Assembly (NCBI GenBank): GCA_902785985.1
Contig: CADABA010000003.1
Span: forward strand, 11,585 to 46,170
Reading direction: 5' to 3'
Origin: an uncultured Lachnospiraceae bacterium
GTDB taxonomy: Bacteria; Bacillota; Clostridia; Lachnospirales; Lachnospiraceae
Length of the DNA stretch: 34,586 nucleotides
Shown here: positions 1 through 8,334 of the stretch, one piece after another
Position numbering within the stretch: the first letter of the stretch is position 1
Layout of the letters: each line of letters starts with the position of its first letter
The notes under the pieces: generated by a model
The model's input: the letters and a program-made list of their open reading frames with translations, nothing else
The model's database searches: none
What the model was told of the DNA's origin: nothing
Made by a program: the position numbers and the translations under genes

Positions 1-28
1 ACGGGTTGAATGTTACTGTGTAAATCAT
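1..28 (-). CDS. fruK: 1-phosphofructokinase, N-terminal start only (partial)
   Basis: Only the first nine codons are in the window; reading the minus strand from the ATG at 28-26 gives MIYTVTFNP. This is the characteristic opening of PfkB-family 1-phosphofructokinase / tagatose-6-phosphate kinase (FruK/LacC), which phosphorylates fructose-1-phosphate in the cytoplasm. A strong GGAGGTGGG ribosome site (32-40) lies inside the end of the preceding regulator gene. The start codon overlaps that gene's TGA stop, so the two are translationally coupled. Regulator plus kinase is the usual fruR-fruK order, normally followed by a fructose PTS gene outside this window. The assignment rests on nine residues plus context. 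Confidence 0.7.
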
Positions 29-774
29 TTTCCCACCTCCACTATGTTTTCATACTTTTTATATTTTTGGTCCGGAATAGAATCCGTGATCACCGTAGCA
101 CTATCGAATGCAGCAAATGTCACCGGTGATATGATCTGGAATTTACTCCGGTCACTCAAAATATACTTTTTCTTCGAGTGCCCGATCGCTAAGCGCTTGA
201 TCATGGCCTCGTTCGGATCCGGCGTCGTAAATCCGACTTCCGGGGAAATTCCGTTCGTGCCGAAAAATCCGATCGTAAAGTGCAGTCTGCGGATATACTC
301 GATCGCGTCCGCTCCGACGATCGCCTCCGTGCTGTTCTTGATCTCACCGCCTGGAAGAAATACCCTGCACCCTTTCCGCACAAGCTTCAGCGCATGTCCC
401 ATGGAGTTCGTCACATAGGTGGCACGATGTTCCTTGATGCATTCGACAAGCATCTCGGTCGTCGTCCCCGCATCGATATAAACGAAATCAGTCGGAGCAA
501 TAAGATTTGCCGCGAATTCTGCGATTCTCCGTTTCTCCTCACTGTACAGGGTATACTTCTCATCCATCGTGAGGTCACGATTCACGTACTGGGTGCCGAT
601 ACTGGTCGCTCCGCCGTGTACTTTTAAAAGCTTCCCCATCATATTGAGCTGAGTGAGATCCCGGCGGATCGTAGAGGCCGAGACGCCAAGTTCTTTCTCC
701 AGCTCTGTCACGGAGATCGCTTTTTCCTTTTCCACGAGTTCCAATATGGCACTCCACCGTTCCTCTGTCAGCAT
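25..774 (-). CDS. fruR: DeoR-family transcriptional regulator (FruR-like)
   Basis: This 249-residue protein has the DeoR layout: an N-terminal winged helix-turn-helix (about residues 1-57, with ISVTELEKELGVSASTIRRD) and a C-terminal sugar-phosphate sensing DeoRC domain. The latter includes DAGTTTEMLVE near 100 and the GTNGIS segment near 170. Members bind DNA as repressors and are released by phosphorylated sugars. The overlap with a 1-phosphofructokinase start makes fructose-1-phosphate the likely inducer, so this is probably the fru operon repressor, autoregulated through repeated boxes just upstream. The start is the ATG at 774, with a weak AGGGTAAG ribosome site. Length is normal for the family. 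Confidence 0.85.
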   Translation of the reverse strand: MLTEERWSAILELVEKEKAISVTELEKELGVSASTIRRDLTQLNMMGKLLKVHGGATSIGTQYVNRDLTMDEKYTLYSEEKRRIAEFAANLIAPTDFVYIDAGTTTEMLVECIKEHRATYVTNSMGHALKLVRKGCRVFLPGGEIKNSTEAIVGADAIEYIRRLHFTIGFFGTNGISPEVGFTTPDPNEAMIKRLAIGHSKKKYILSDRSKFQIISPVTFAAFDSATVITDSIPDQKYKKYENIVEVGK

Positions 775-815
775 AGATATTCTTACCCTCAGACTTCCGC
801 CCCAGTATTCCTGAA

Positions 816-861
816 ATTATAGTATCATTAATTTCGATCATTTTCAATCATTTCCAATCAG
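816..861 (-). promoter_or_regulatory. Promoter and probable FruR operator repeats
   Basis: On the minus strand a perfect TATAAT (821-816) lies about 40 bp before the fruR start. A TTGAAA (847-842) is the nearest -35-like hexamer but has a long 20-bp spacer. Overlapping this are three direct repeats of the form GAAAATGAT(T/C) between 823 and 861, spaced about one helical turn. Further similar AT-rich boxes occur at about 953-971 and 1000-1012. Such direct repeats fit DeoR/FruR operators, suggesting autoregulation; this is inference. Confidence 0.5.
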
Positions 862-1033
862 CAATAATCGCCAAAATTACCCTGCTTTTTTTGTACAAAA
901 CTGAATAAAGATCCCGCCTGAATTCCAATATTTTTGTTTAACCCTACGCATATTTTAATCATTTTAATTGGAAACAGGCATATGATCGATTTTGGTTACT
1001 TTTGATTGAAATACACTTCAGAAAACGCCAAAT

Positions 1034-1187
1034 CGTTCCTGCCGCGCATTCTTTTCTCTCGACCGCGATCGGCCGTGCCTCTGCATGCGTAACAATGCTC
1101 CAATGGAGCATTGTGTAGCTAAGGCTTTTATCTCAGTGGGGAAGGCCCCCGCTTATAGAAGCAGGGGTCTTCCCCACTGAGATAAAA
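1034..1187 (+). repeat. Dispersed mosaic repeat, copy 1 (with long terminal hairpin)
   Basis: Degenerate copy of the family seen six more times in the window. It has a CGTTCCTGCCGCGC start, the palindrome CAATGCTCCAATGGAGCATTG (centre near 1103), then TTTATCTCAGTGGGGAAG. The last is repeated inverted as CTTCCCCACTGAGATAAA around a CCCCCGC / GCAGGGG inner stem, giving a near-perfect hairpin of about 60 nt at 1128-1187. It lies between the fruR control region and the next gene's terminator. The rest of 862-1033 shows only AT-rich boxes, with no gene. Confidence 0.8.
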
Positions 1188-1220
1188 AGACGGACCGCCA
1201 GAAGGCCGTCCGTCCGTTTT
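1184..1220. terminator. Bidirectional intrinsic terminator after the TPR lipoprotein gene
   Basis: Stem ACGGACCGCC / GGCCGTCCGT with loop AGAA at 1189-1213, flanked by an A run on the left and a T run on the right. It can therefore stop minus-strand transcription from the lipoprotein gene and plus-strand transcription. It begins within bases of that gene's stop codon. Confidence 0.85.
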
Positions 1221-2309
1221 TTATCTTGTTGAGAGGAATTGATTTTCGCGCATTCCCGCCTCGTCGAGCGGGTACATGAGAACATAGTCGGATGCTTTCT
1301 GTTTCGCAGTCTCCCAGTCCTTCAGATGCTCATAGACAATGATCTCATTGAAGCGAAGTCCTTTATTAGCCTCCAGGTTGCCGCGCGCAAGTCCCGCCTG
1401 TACATTGGCAAGCGCCGATTCATAGTTCTCCTCCGCAATATCGCACATGGCAAGACCGTCATAAGCGGCGGCCACATTCGTGTCATTTACGATGTGCTCG
1501 TTAAACATCGCCCTCGCATCCGCAAGGTCATTCATGGAAAGATAGACCCGTCCCAGAAGGAGAATGGCTTTCCCATCGTCAGGATTGGCGTTCATCGCCT
1601 GGATCAGATTATCCTTGGCATTCTCGTACTCCTGCAGATAATAATATACAAGCCCCTTCTTGTAATAATCCGTCTCCGACGAATTTACGACCTGCAGTGC
1701 TTTCTCAAGATAAGCACTGCCGTCATAATTCTTCCCGTGTCCGGCATAGACTTCATAGATGTTAATGAAGAGATCGTAGTCATTGCTGATCTCCGACGCC
1801 TTGTCAAAATCCGCAGCAGCCGCCTCCGCATTCTCCTCCTCAACATACAGTTTTCCGCGCAGGAAATAGATATCGGGATCCTCTTTTTCCTGAAGGAGCT
1901 CGTTATAGATCTCCATCGCCTTCTCTTTTTCTCCGTGCCGTTCCCGGCAATAGGCCAGATACAGATTTACGTCCCGCTCAAAGCTCTCGTCCTCCCCTTT
2001 CATATAGAGCAGAGATTTCTCGAGATTGATGCAGGCTTCCGCGAAATTCTGCAGATACATCTGAGCAAGTCCGAGCCCTCTGTAGCTCTCGGAGACATAT
2101 TCCCCGGATTGGATGACCTGGCCGAACTGTGTCTCTGCAGCCGCATAATCGCCCTCCGTCAGGCTCTTTGCCGCCTGCTCATACATCTCTTTCGCTTCCG
2201 GAGATCCGCATCCCGCAAGGCACAGGACACACGCGAGCAGTCCTGTAAAAAGAACTGCCCGAAATCTGCTGTATAATCGTTTCTCTGTCTCCGCTTTACT
2301 CAATCGCAA
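1221..2309 (-). CDS. TPR-repeat lipoprotein
   Basis: About 360 residues. An N-terminal hydrophobic signal (about 18-33) ends in a lipobox, CLAGC, so the mature protein should be lipid-anchored on the outer face of the membrane. The rest is a run of roughly eight tetratricopeptide repeats (for example GDYAAAETQFGQVIQSGEYV and DLADARAMFNEHIV), a scaffold for protein-protein contact. The first possible start is TTG at 2309; a second TTG two codons on is better spaced from the GGAAGG ribosome site. Either start overlaps the end of glmM by about 14 nt, so translation is likely coupled. Specific function is unknown; a role in cell-envelope assembly is guessed from the glmM link. Confidence 0.8.
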   Translation of the reverse strand: MRLSKAETEKRLYSRFRAVLFTGLLACVLCLAGCGSPEAKEMYEQAAKSLTEGDYAAAETQFGQVIQSGEYVSESYRGLGLAQMYLQNFAEACINLEKSLLYMKGEDESFERDVNLYLAYCRERHGEKEKAMEIYNELLQEKEDPDIYFLRGKLYVEEENAEAAAADFDKASEISNDYDLFINIYEVYAGHGKNYDGSAYLEKALQVVNSSETDYYKKGLVYYYLQEYENAKDNLIQAMNANPDDGKAILLLGRVYLSMNDLADARAMFNEHIVNDTNVAAAYDGLAMCDIAEENYESALANVQAGLARGNLEANKGLRFNEIIVYEHLKDWETAKQKASDYVLMYPLDEAGMRENQFLSTR

Positions 2310-3651
2310 GCCCTTCCTGATAAATTACTTTGACAACGCTGTCGACCATTTCTCTGCAGATATCCTGTGTTTTTGCCTCGACCATAACGCGGATCAGCGG
2401 TTCCGTCCCGCTCTCTCTGACAAGGATCCTTCCGTCACTGCCGAGCGCTTTTGCAACAGCCGAAACTGCCTCCTGCACCTTCGGATTTGCCTGGGCAGCG
2501 GCCTTATCGAAGACCTTTACGTTCTTAAGGATCTGCGGATAGGTCTTCATTTCTCCGGCGAGGGCGGACAGGGACTGCTTCTTGTCGAGCATTGTCTGAA
2601 CGACCATGAGGGAAGTCAGGATCCCGTCTCCCGTCGTAGCATATTTGCTGAAAATGATATGGCCGGACTGCTCGCCGCCGATACGGTATCCGTTCGCAAG
2701 CATATTCTCAGCAACATATTTATCGCCGACTGCTGTCTGCTCATATCGCATCCCGTTTGCATCGCATGCCTTATAAAGGCCGAGATTCGACATGACCGTC
2801 GTGACGATCGTGTCATCCTTCAGCGCTCCGGTCTCCTTCATATACTTTCCGCAGAGGAACATGATGTGATCGCCGTTGACGATATTGCCGTTCTCATCTA
2901 CGGCGAGGCAGCGGTCCGCGTCGCCGTCATAGGCGAAGCCGACGTCCAGACCGTTGTCATTGACAAAGTTCTGAAGGGCTTCAATGTGGGTGGAGCCGCA
3001 TCCGCGGTTGATATTGAGACCGTCCGGAGCATTGCCCATCACGTAGGTCTTCGCGCCAAGCGCGTCAAAAACACTCTTTGCGATCGCGGAGGCACTTCCG
3101 TTCGCGCAGTCAAGGCCGATTCGGAGCCGTTTGAAACTTCTGGTCGGGATCGCCATAAGATATCCGATGTACCGATTCCTGCCGGCTGAGAAATCAATCG
3201 TGCGCCCGATCTGTTCTCTCTTCGCGTATGGGATCTCCCCGATTTTTCCATCAAGATACTCTTCGATCTGCTCCTCTATTTCCGGTTCGATTTTCTGACC
3301 GTTTGAACGCATGCACTTGATTCCGTTATCATAGAACGGATTGTGGCTCGCGGAAATCATGATCCCGCAGTCCATCTCCTCTGTTCTGACCACATAAGAT
3401 ACAGACGGAGTCGTCGTCACATGAAGAAGATAAGCGTCAGCGCCGGATGATGTGAGGCCTGCAGAAAGTGCATCCTCGAGCATGTAGCTGCTTCGTCTCG
3501 TATCCTTGCCGATCGCGATCCTGGCCTTTCCATCCTCATGCTTCTGCCCGTAATACCATCCGAGAAAACGGCCTACTTTAAAAGCCTTTTCCGCAGTCAG
3601 CGTGACATTGGCCTCTCCTCTGAATCCGTCCGTTCCGAAATACTTTCCCAT
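2296..3651 (-). CDS. glmM: Phosphoglucosamine mutase
   Basis: 451 residues, the normal GlmM length. It converts glucosamine-6-phosphate to glucosamine-1-phosphate for UDP-GlcNAc and hence peptidoglycan synthesis. Visible landmarks are the N-terminal GTDGFRG (6-12), the phospho-serine loop ISASHNP with Ser102, the metal-binding DGDADR (242-247) and the C-terminal phosphate-binding RESGTEPLIRVMVEA. The start is ATG 3651 with AGAGGAG upstream. It is followed directly by, and overlaps, the TPR lipoprotein gene. The preceding 3652-3767 gap probably carries its own promoter, though no confident hexamers are seen. Confidence 0.97.
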   Translation of the reverse strand: MGKYFGTDGFRGEANVTLTAEKAFKVGRFLGWYYGQKHEDGKARIAIGKDTRRSSYMLEDALSAGLTSSGADAYLLHVTTTPSVSYVVRTEEMDCGIMISASHNPFYDNGIKCMRSNGQKIEPEIEEQIEEYLDGKIGEIPYAKREQIGRTIDFSAGRNRYIGYLMAIPTRSFKRLRIGLDCANGSASAIAKSVFDALGAKTYVMGNAPDGLNINRGCGSTHIEALQNFVNDNGLDVGFAYDGDADRCLAVDENGNIVNGDHIMFLCGKYMKETGALKDDTIVTTVMSNLGLYKACDANGMRYEQTAVGDKYVAENMLANGYRIGGEQSGHIIFSKYATTGDGILTSLMVVQTMLDKKQSLSALAGEMKTYPQILKNVKVFDKAAAQANPKVQEAVSAVAKALGSDGRILVRESGTEPLIRVMVEAKTQDICREMVDSVVKVIYQEGLAIE

Positions 3652-3767
3652 AATAATCTCCTCTTCTTACTAACTTCTTTTTCCGACATAGCGTTTCATT
3701 TCCGGCACAACAATCAAGTAACTTCAGCTGTCAGATCATTGAAAACAGAGAAACCCCTTTCCCGGAT

Positions 3768-4688
3768 TTACCCAAAGAGCGGGGATTCATAGACGCCGTC
3801 CGAGACCAGTTTCTCGAACGCTTTCCTGACAGAATCTTTATCCTCCTTATAAGTCACACCGAACCACTTATCATCCGTCTTCAGAACGGAGACATCGGCT
3901 CTCCCGGATTTCAGGAGATCATCCACGATCGTGGGAAGCAGGTATTCCGCACTGAACGGCTTATCCTCTGCCGCCTTGAGAAACACAGGGAATCCTTCCC
4001 TGAGATCATCAAGAAACTCCTCGTGAAATCCCCACATATTCATGGACACAAGGCTCTCGGAATCAACCGGTACGAGTCCGTCGTCCGTCATCGCGGCTGC
4101 TCCGCTTCCGCCCTCAGTGCGGATGATGTTCTTGGTCTCGACGATCCCGATGAGCCTGCCCTCTTCATCCTGACTGCAGATCCCGCGCGTCACACCGCCG
4201 TTGTCCGAAAGCGTATTTCCGAGAACAAACCCCGCCATGCAGATCTGTTCTTTTTCGCTCTCCTCTTCCCGGGTGAGCGCGTCATGGAGCGCGAGGAAGC
4301 CTTTCTTCCCGTAATAATCGTCCGCATTGATGACTGCGAAGGGCTCCGAGATCACATCCCTTGCACAAAGGAGCGCATGTCCCGTCCCCCAGGGTTTCTT
4401 CCTTCCCTCCGGCACTGAAAATCCTTCCGGGAGATCGTCGATTTCCTGATATGCGTATGCGACTTCCGTGACCTTTTCGATCCTCTCACCGATGATCCTG
4501 CGAAAATCCGCATCCAGATCCTTTCTTATAATGAAAACGATCTTGTTGAATCCCGCTTCCAGGGCATCATAGATCGAAAAATCCATAATTATTTCCCCGT
4601 TCGGGCCTACAGGTTCAAGCTGCTTGATTCCCCCGCCGAAACGGCTTCCGATCCCTGCCGCCAGAATTACCAGCGCTGTTTTTTTCAT
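3768..4688 (-). CDS. Sugar-phosphate nucleotidyltransferase family protein
   Basis: 306 residues with a GT-A type nucleotidyltransferase fold. The N-terminal glycine-rich NTP loop LAAGIGSRFGGG (about 9-20), the lysine in GIKQLEPVG, and VINADDYYG near 118-126 (the metal-binding acidic pair) mark the NTP_transferase family. That family includes UTP-glucose-1-phosphate and related NDP-sugar synthases. The exact sugar cannot be told from sequence. The gene starts at a TAATG junction with prfA (1-nt overlap), so it is the last member of the yqhQ-prmC-prfA operon. Its products could feed envelope or capsule sugars. Confidence 0.8.
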   Translation of the reverse strand: MKKTALVILAAGIGSRFGGGIKQLEPVGPNGEIIMDFSIYDALEAGFNKIVFIIRKDLDADFRRIIGERIEKVTEVAYAYQEIDDLPEGFSVPEGRKKPWGTGHALLCARDVISEPFAVINADDYYGKKGFLALHDALTREEESEKEQICMAGFVLGNTLSDNGGVTRGICSQDEEGRLIGIVETKNIIRTEGGSGAAAMTDDGLVPVDSESLVSMNMWGFHEEFLDDLREGFPVFLKAAEDKPFSAEYLLPTIVDDLLKSGRADVSVLKTDDKWFGVTYKEDKDSVRKAFEKLVSDGVYESPLFG

Positions 4689-5767
4689 TATGCTTCCACC
4701 TCTTTCTCGTTTGCAAGTTTCTCTGCCTGCTCCGTACGGATCAGGCTTTCAATGATCTCATCAAGGTCCCCGTCCAGAATGCTGTCAATTCGATGCGTCG
4801 TCAAATGGATCCTGTGGTCTGTGACACGCCCCTGGCCGAAATTATAGGTCCTGATCTTCTCAGAACGGTCTCCCGTTCCGACCTGGCTTCGCCTGAGATC
4901 CGCACGCTTTTCATGTGCGGCGCGCCGTTCCAGATCATAGAGCCTTGCGCGAAGGACCTTCATCGCCCTGGCCCTGTTCTTCAGCTGTGACTTCTCATCC
5001 TGACAGGAGATCACGATCCCTGTCGGGATATGCGTCAGTCTTACCGCGGAATCCGTCGTATTGACGCACTGCCCGCCGTTTCCGGTCGCACGAAATACAT
5101 CGATCCTGCAGTCCTTAGGGTCGATTTCCACATCTATTTCCTCCGCTTCCGGAAGAACAGCGACCGTTACGGTCGACGTGTGGATCCTCCCCCCGCTCTC
5201 TGTTGCGGGTACTCTCTGGACGCGGTGTGTCCCGCTTTCATACTTCAGGCGCTCGAACACGTCGGATCCGTTCACCTGAAATGTACATTCCCTGAACCCG
5301 CCAAGCCCGTTCTCGTTGAGGGAGATCATCTCCGTTTTCCATCCGCGCCGGTCAGCATACCGCACATACATCCGGTAGATCTCCGCCGCGAACAGTGCAG
5401 CCTCATCTCCTCCGGCCCCGGCCCGGATCTCTACGATTGCGTTTCTCCTGTCATTCGGGTCTTTCGGAAGCAGAAGGATCCGAAGTTCAGCTTCGGCTTT
5501 TTCCTTTTGCGCCTTTGCATTTTCGATTTCCTCGGAGAGCATGTCGCGCATCTCCGGATCCTCTTCCTCCTCGAGAAGGAGACGCGAATCACAGAGTGCG
5601 TCTTCCGCTTTTCTGTACTCCAGGCATACCTCTGCGACCGGCATGAGCTGTGCCTGTTCCTTCATGAGCGCAGTCATTCTCCCCGGATCGTCCGCGACGT
5701 CCGGCGTGGCCAGCTCCGCAAGGATCTCCTCCTGTCTTCGAAGAATTCCATTCACTTTATCTAACAT
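4688..5767 (-). CDS. prfA: Peptide chain release factor 1
   Basis: 359 residues, full length. RF1 recognises UAA and UAG and triggers peptide release on the ribosome. The stop-codon reading tripeptide is PAT (187-189), diagnostic of RF1 rather than RF2, and the catalytic GGQ is at 231-233 within [11 protein letters not shown]. Its glutamine is the substrate of the product of the preceding gene, prmC. The start overlaps the prmC stop as TGATG. A shadow reading frame on the opposite strand spans much of it but has no ribosome site. Confidence 0.97.
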   Translation of the reverse strand: MLDKVNGILRRQEEILAELATPDVADDPGRMTALMKEQAQLMPVAEVCLEYRKAEDALCDSRLLLEEEEDPEMRDMLSEEIENAKAQKEKAEAELRILLLPKDPNDRRNAIVEIRAGAGGDEAALFAAEIYRMYVRYADRRGWKTEMISLNENGLGGFRECTFQVNGSDVFERLKYESGTHRVQRVPATESGGRIHTSTVTVAVLPEAEEIDVEIDPKDCRIDVFRATGNGGQCVNTTDSAVRLTHIPTGIVISCQDEKSQLKNRARAMKVLRARLYDLERRAAHEKRADLRRSQVGTGDRSEKIRTYNFGQGRVTDHRIHLTTHRIDSILDGDLDEIIESLIRTEQAEKLANEKEVEA

Positions 5768-6618
5768 CAGGTCTTCCTTTTTGCCATGAGAACCCGGTCC
5801 CGCCCGCCAAGATCTCGTACGAGCCGGATATCCCTGAATCCGTGATCACGAAGCATCCCGGATACGCTCTCCGCCTGATCCGCGCCGATTTCAAGGAACA
5901 TTATACCATCTCTGCGCAGATAATCGGATGCCTCGGCAGTAATTTTTCTATAAAAATACAGGCCGTCCTCCCTCCCGGACAGCGCAGTGCGCGGTTCAAA
6001 AGCACGCACTTCCTGATCGAGCAGGGATATATCAGCCTCTCTGATATACGGGGGGTTCGCGGTGATGACATCGTAAGTCCCCGTGATCTCTGAAAAAAGA
6101 TCGCTTTTTACAAAATGAATATCGACGCCCAGCCGCTCCGCATTTTCCCGTGCGACATGCAGGGCCTCTTCCGATATGTCGGAGGCCGACACATCAAGGA
6201 CTGCGCCCCCCGTCAGCTCCCCGAATTCCTTAGCAATTGCAGCGGGGATGCATCCGCTTCCCGTGCAGATATCAAGAAGCCGCATATCCGGTTCGAGAAC
6301 ACGAAGCACCTCCTCCACAAGGATCTCGGTATCGAATCTGGGAATAAGGACATCCGGCGTCACCTTCATCGAATACCCGTAAAAAGGTGCAGTCCCGGTT
6401 ATATACTGGAGCGGTTCCCGCAAAGCGCGCCTTGCGACTGCCGATCGGAAGCGCTCTTTGGTGCTTTCCTCCGCAGGTTCCTCCCGATGCAGCGCATACC
6501 AGGAGAGATCTGCGTCCGCCGCATAATATAGAAGAAGCTTCGCGTCTGTCTCCGGATCCGGACAGCGTGCGCGCGCAAGTTCCTCCTTCCCCCAGAGGAG
6601 AAGTTCCCGGACGGTCAT
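5767..6618 (-). CDS. prmC: Release factor glutamine N5-methyltransferase
   Basis: S-adenosylmethionine-dependent enzyme that methylates the GGQ glutamine of release factors. The N-terminal helical domain (about 1-80) is followed by the Rossmann methyltransferase: [17 protein letters not shown] (114-130) binds AdoMet and NPPY (188-191) binds the substrate glutamine. I chose the ATG at 6618 (283 residues) because it forms an ATGA overlap with the yqhQ stop and has AGGGG at good spacing. An upstream ATG at 6645 would add nine residues but lacks a ribosome site. The prmC-prfA pair is a widely conserved arrangement. Confidence 0.95.
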   Translation of the reverse strand: MTVRELLLWGKEELARARCPDPETDAKLLLYYAADADLSWYALHREEPAEESTKERFRSAVARRALREPLQYITGTAPFYGYSMKVTPDVLIPRFDTEILVEEVLRVLEPDMRLLDICTGSGCIPAAIAKEFGELTGGAVLDVSASDISEEALHVARENAERLGVDIHFVKSDLFSEITGTYDVITANPPYIREADISLLDQEVRAFEPRTALSGREDGLYFYRKITAEASDYLRRDGIMFLEIGADQAESVSGMLRDHGFRDIRLVRDLGGRDRVLMAKRKT

Positions 6619-7562
6619 GAGCGAATCCCCTGTTCTTGCTGCCATGCTTTCCAGTCAAAGACAGCGTTGACTGCGGCGATCGCCACTTCCGCCATTTCCG
6701 CGTCCGGCTCCCGGGTGACAAGTCCCTGCAGGGCAAGTCCCGGCTTAGCAAGCGTACAGACGACCGGATTATCACTTGCCCCGGCAAGACGAAGAAATTC
6801 AAATGCCACTCCCGCTATGACCGGAATAAGAATAATCCGCACAAGGAATCTCCACAGCGGGGAGGTAATACCCAGAAGCCCGATGAAGAGAAACGCAATG
6901 ACTGATATGACAATTACTATAAGAAGAAAACTGGTCCCGCAGCGCTTATGGCGCCTGGAGCTCTTTAAAACATTCTCGACATTGAGGTCGAGCCCGCTCT
7001 CGATACAGTTAATGCATTTATGCTCCGCCCCGTGATAGCTGAACACTCTCTGAATGTCCTTCATTCTGGAAATGAGGAACATATAGAGCATAAAAATGAC
7101 GACGCGCAGAAGAGCTTCCGTCACAGAAACAAGGATCTCGTGGGCCCCGATTCTCCGAAGCAGGGACGAGAGAAGATAGGGCAGGACCACAAAGAGACCG
7201 ACCGAAAAACCGATCGAGACGATCATGGTGATCGTCATGATGATCTTCCACTCCTTTGCCTCCTTCTCCGGATCCTTCTCCTCTTTCTTCTCCTCCTCTT
7301 CCTCTTCATCCTCAGCGGCGAACTCCGCAGACCACATGAGGCTTCCGATTCCGAGGCGAAGAGAGTCCACAAAAGCGAACATGCCCCGCACGATCGGTAC
7401 TTTTCCGACCCACTTCGGCGCCAAGCTCTTATACGGCTCCGTTTTCAGTTCAATGGTATGGTCCGGCTTTCTGACCGCGACAGAGTATGTGCCGCCGTTC
7501 CGCATCATGATCCCTTCCATGACTGCCTGACCGCCAATATTAGATGATCGCTGCATTTTCAA
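6615..7562 (-). CDS. yqhQ: DUF1385 (YqhQ-type) integral membrane protein
   Basis: 315 residues. The family hallmark IGGQAVMEGIMMRNGG is at the N-terminus (about 9-24). A very acidic and lysine-rich linker (EDEEEEEEKKEEKDPEKE, about 83-100) leads into several transmembrane segments (roughly 109-131, 148-165, 213-245). The conserved C-terminal block PGLALQGLVTREPDAEMAEVA follows. DUF1385 proteins are conserved in Gram-positive bacteria; their biochemical function is not settled. This is the first gene of an overlapping operon with prmC, prfA and the nucleotidyltransferase. Location in the Firmicutes order rpmE-yqhQ-prmC-prfA supports the call. Confidence 0.92.
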   Translation of the reverse strand: MKMQRSSNIGGQAVMEGIMMRNGGTYSVAVRKPDHTIELKTEPYKSLAPKWVGKVPIVRGMFAFVDSLRLGIGSLMWSAEFAAEDEEEEEEKKEEKDPEKEAKEWKIIMTITMIVSIGFSVGLFVVLPYLLSSLLRRIGAHEILVSVTEALLRVVIFMLYMFLISRMKDIQRVFSYHGAEHKCINCIESGLDLNVENVLKSSRRHKRCGTSFLLIVIVISVIAFLFIGLLGITSPLWRFLVRIILIPVIAGVAFEFLRLAGASDNPVVCTLAKPGLALQGLVTREPDAEMAEVAIAAVNAVFDWKAWQQEQGIRS

Positions 7563-7661
7563 TCCACTCCTCTGATAACAACAGCTTTGATCTGACGAGA
7601 TCCGTTCGAAGGCCGTTCAAGAACGCCTATGCTTCCCATCCGCGGACGCTGTCCGGCTCCT

Positions 7662-7698
7662 GAACGGTACCTGCCGCACTCTATGCGGCAAACCGTCC
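7662..7698. other. Stable two-step hairpin in the yqhQ leader
   Basis: Two nested stems, GAACGGT / ACCGTCC outside and TGCCGCA / TGCGGCA inside, with a 5-nt CTCTA loop. The element lies between the rpmE terminator and the yqhQ start. No T run follows, so it is not an ordinary terminator. It may be a structured leader or a relic of a repeat; nothing else is seen in 7563-7730. Confidence 0.4.
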
Positions 7699-7730
7699 TT
7701 CTTCCCCTGCGGAAAACGGATCCATCTCAA

Positions 7731-7766
7731 AAGGGACGGCGAATTTCTCCGCCGTCCCTTCCCAGG
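7731..7766 (-). terminator. rpmE intrinsic terminator
   Basis: Perfect 11-bp stem AAGGGACGGCG / CGCCGTCCCTT (7731-7760), followed on the minus strand by TTTT, starting a few bases after the rpmE stop codon. Confidence 0.85.
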
Positions 7767-7771
7767 TCAAT

Positions 7772-7975
7772 TTACTTATTGAAATTGTACTTTCTGTTGA
7801 ACGCTTCAATACGTCCGCGGGCCTTCGCAGCTTTCTGCTGGCCTGTGTAGAAAGGATGGCACTTGGCGCAAATTTCTACGTGAATGTCCTTCTTTGTGGA
7901 ACCTACAGTAAACGTATTTCCGCAGTTACAGGTCACTGTTGCCTGATAATACTTCGGATGAATTGCTTCCTTCAT
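7772..7975 (-). CDS. rpmE: 50S ribosomal protein L31 (zinc-binding type)
   Basis: 67 residues, the usual L31 length. Four cysteines (16, 18, 36 and 39, in TCNCGNTF and ICAKCHPFY) identify the C+ form, which carries a structural zinc and bridges the ribosomal subunits. The start is the ATG at 7975 with AAAGAGGTGAG upstream; a longer reading frame upstream lacks family similarity. The gene sits between rho and yqhQ, has its own promoter and terminator, and is preceded by an unusually long leader. Confidence 0.97.
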   Translation of the reverse strand: MKEAIHPKYYQATVTCNCGNTFTVGSTKKDIHVEICAKCHPFYTGQQKAAKARGRIEAFNRKYNFNK

Positions 7976-8258
7976 ACTTCTCACCTCTTTATAAACGCAA
8001 TTTATATAATCAAGTTTCGCCCGTGAAAACCGGCGCGAGATCCGGGTCATCACAGCTGACCGAATACCAGACCGAACCTCTGCGCATCCTCACGGAGCGC
8101 TTATCGCGGATCCTTACAAAGGATCTTATGACTGCTTTGCAAAAGGTCAGAACCGGGCAAATCCGGCATGATTTCCGCCCTGAAAAAACTCATCCGATCG
8201 GATCCGGCCCGATGCAGAACATTTTCAATACATTCTGATCTTCATACATAAGACAGCG
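7976..8258 (-). promoter_or_regulatory. Long (about 280-nt) rpmE 5' leader, possible L31 autoregulatory RNA
   Basis: A strong promoter at 8293-8265 places transcription start near 8258, leaving about 280 nt before the L31 start codon with no credible gene. It contains short complementary stretches such as GATCC TTTGTAA GGATC near 8111-8127. Structured leaders that bind L31 and control its own synthesis are known in several bacterial groups. Whether this one belongs to a known class cannot be told by eye. Confidence 0.4.
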
Positions 8259-8264
8259 AATATG

Positions 8265-8293
8265 ATTTTAGCATAGTTCATCCGGCAATGCAA
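8265..8293 (-). promoter_or_regulatory. rpmE promoter
   Basis: Minus strand TTGCAT (8293-8288), 17-bp spacer, TAAAAT (8270-8265) preceded by TGC, an extended -10. It lies between the rho stop codon and the rpmE leader, facing rpmE. Confidence 0.7.
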
Positions 8294-8334
8294 GCGCTCT
8301 TTTCAATCTGAAACGCAGAATTCTGACAGAATTC

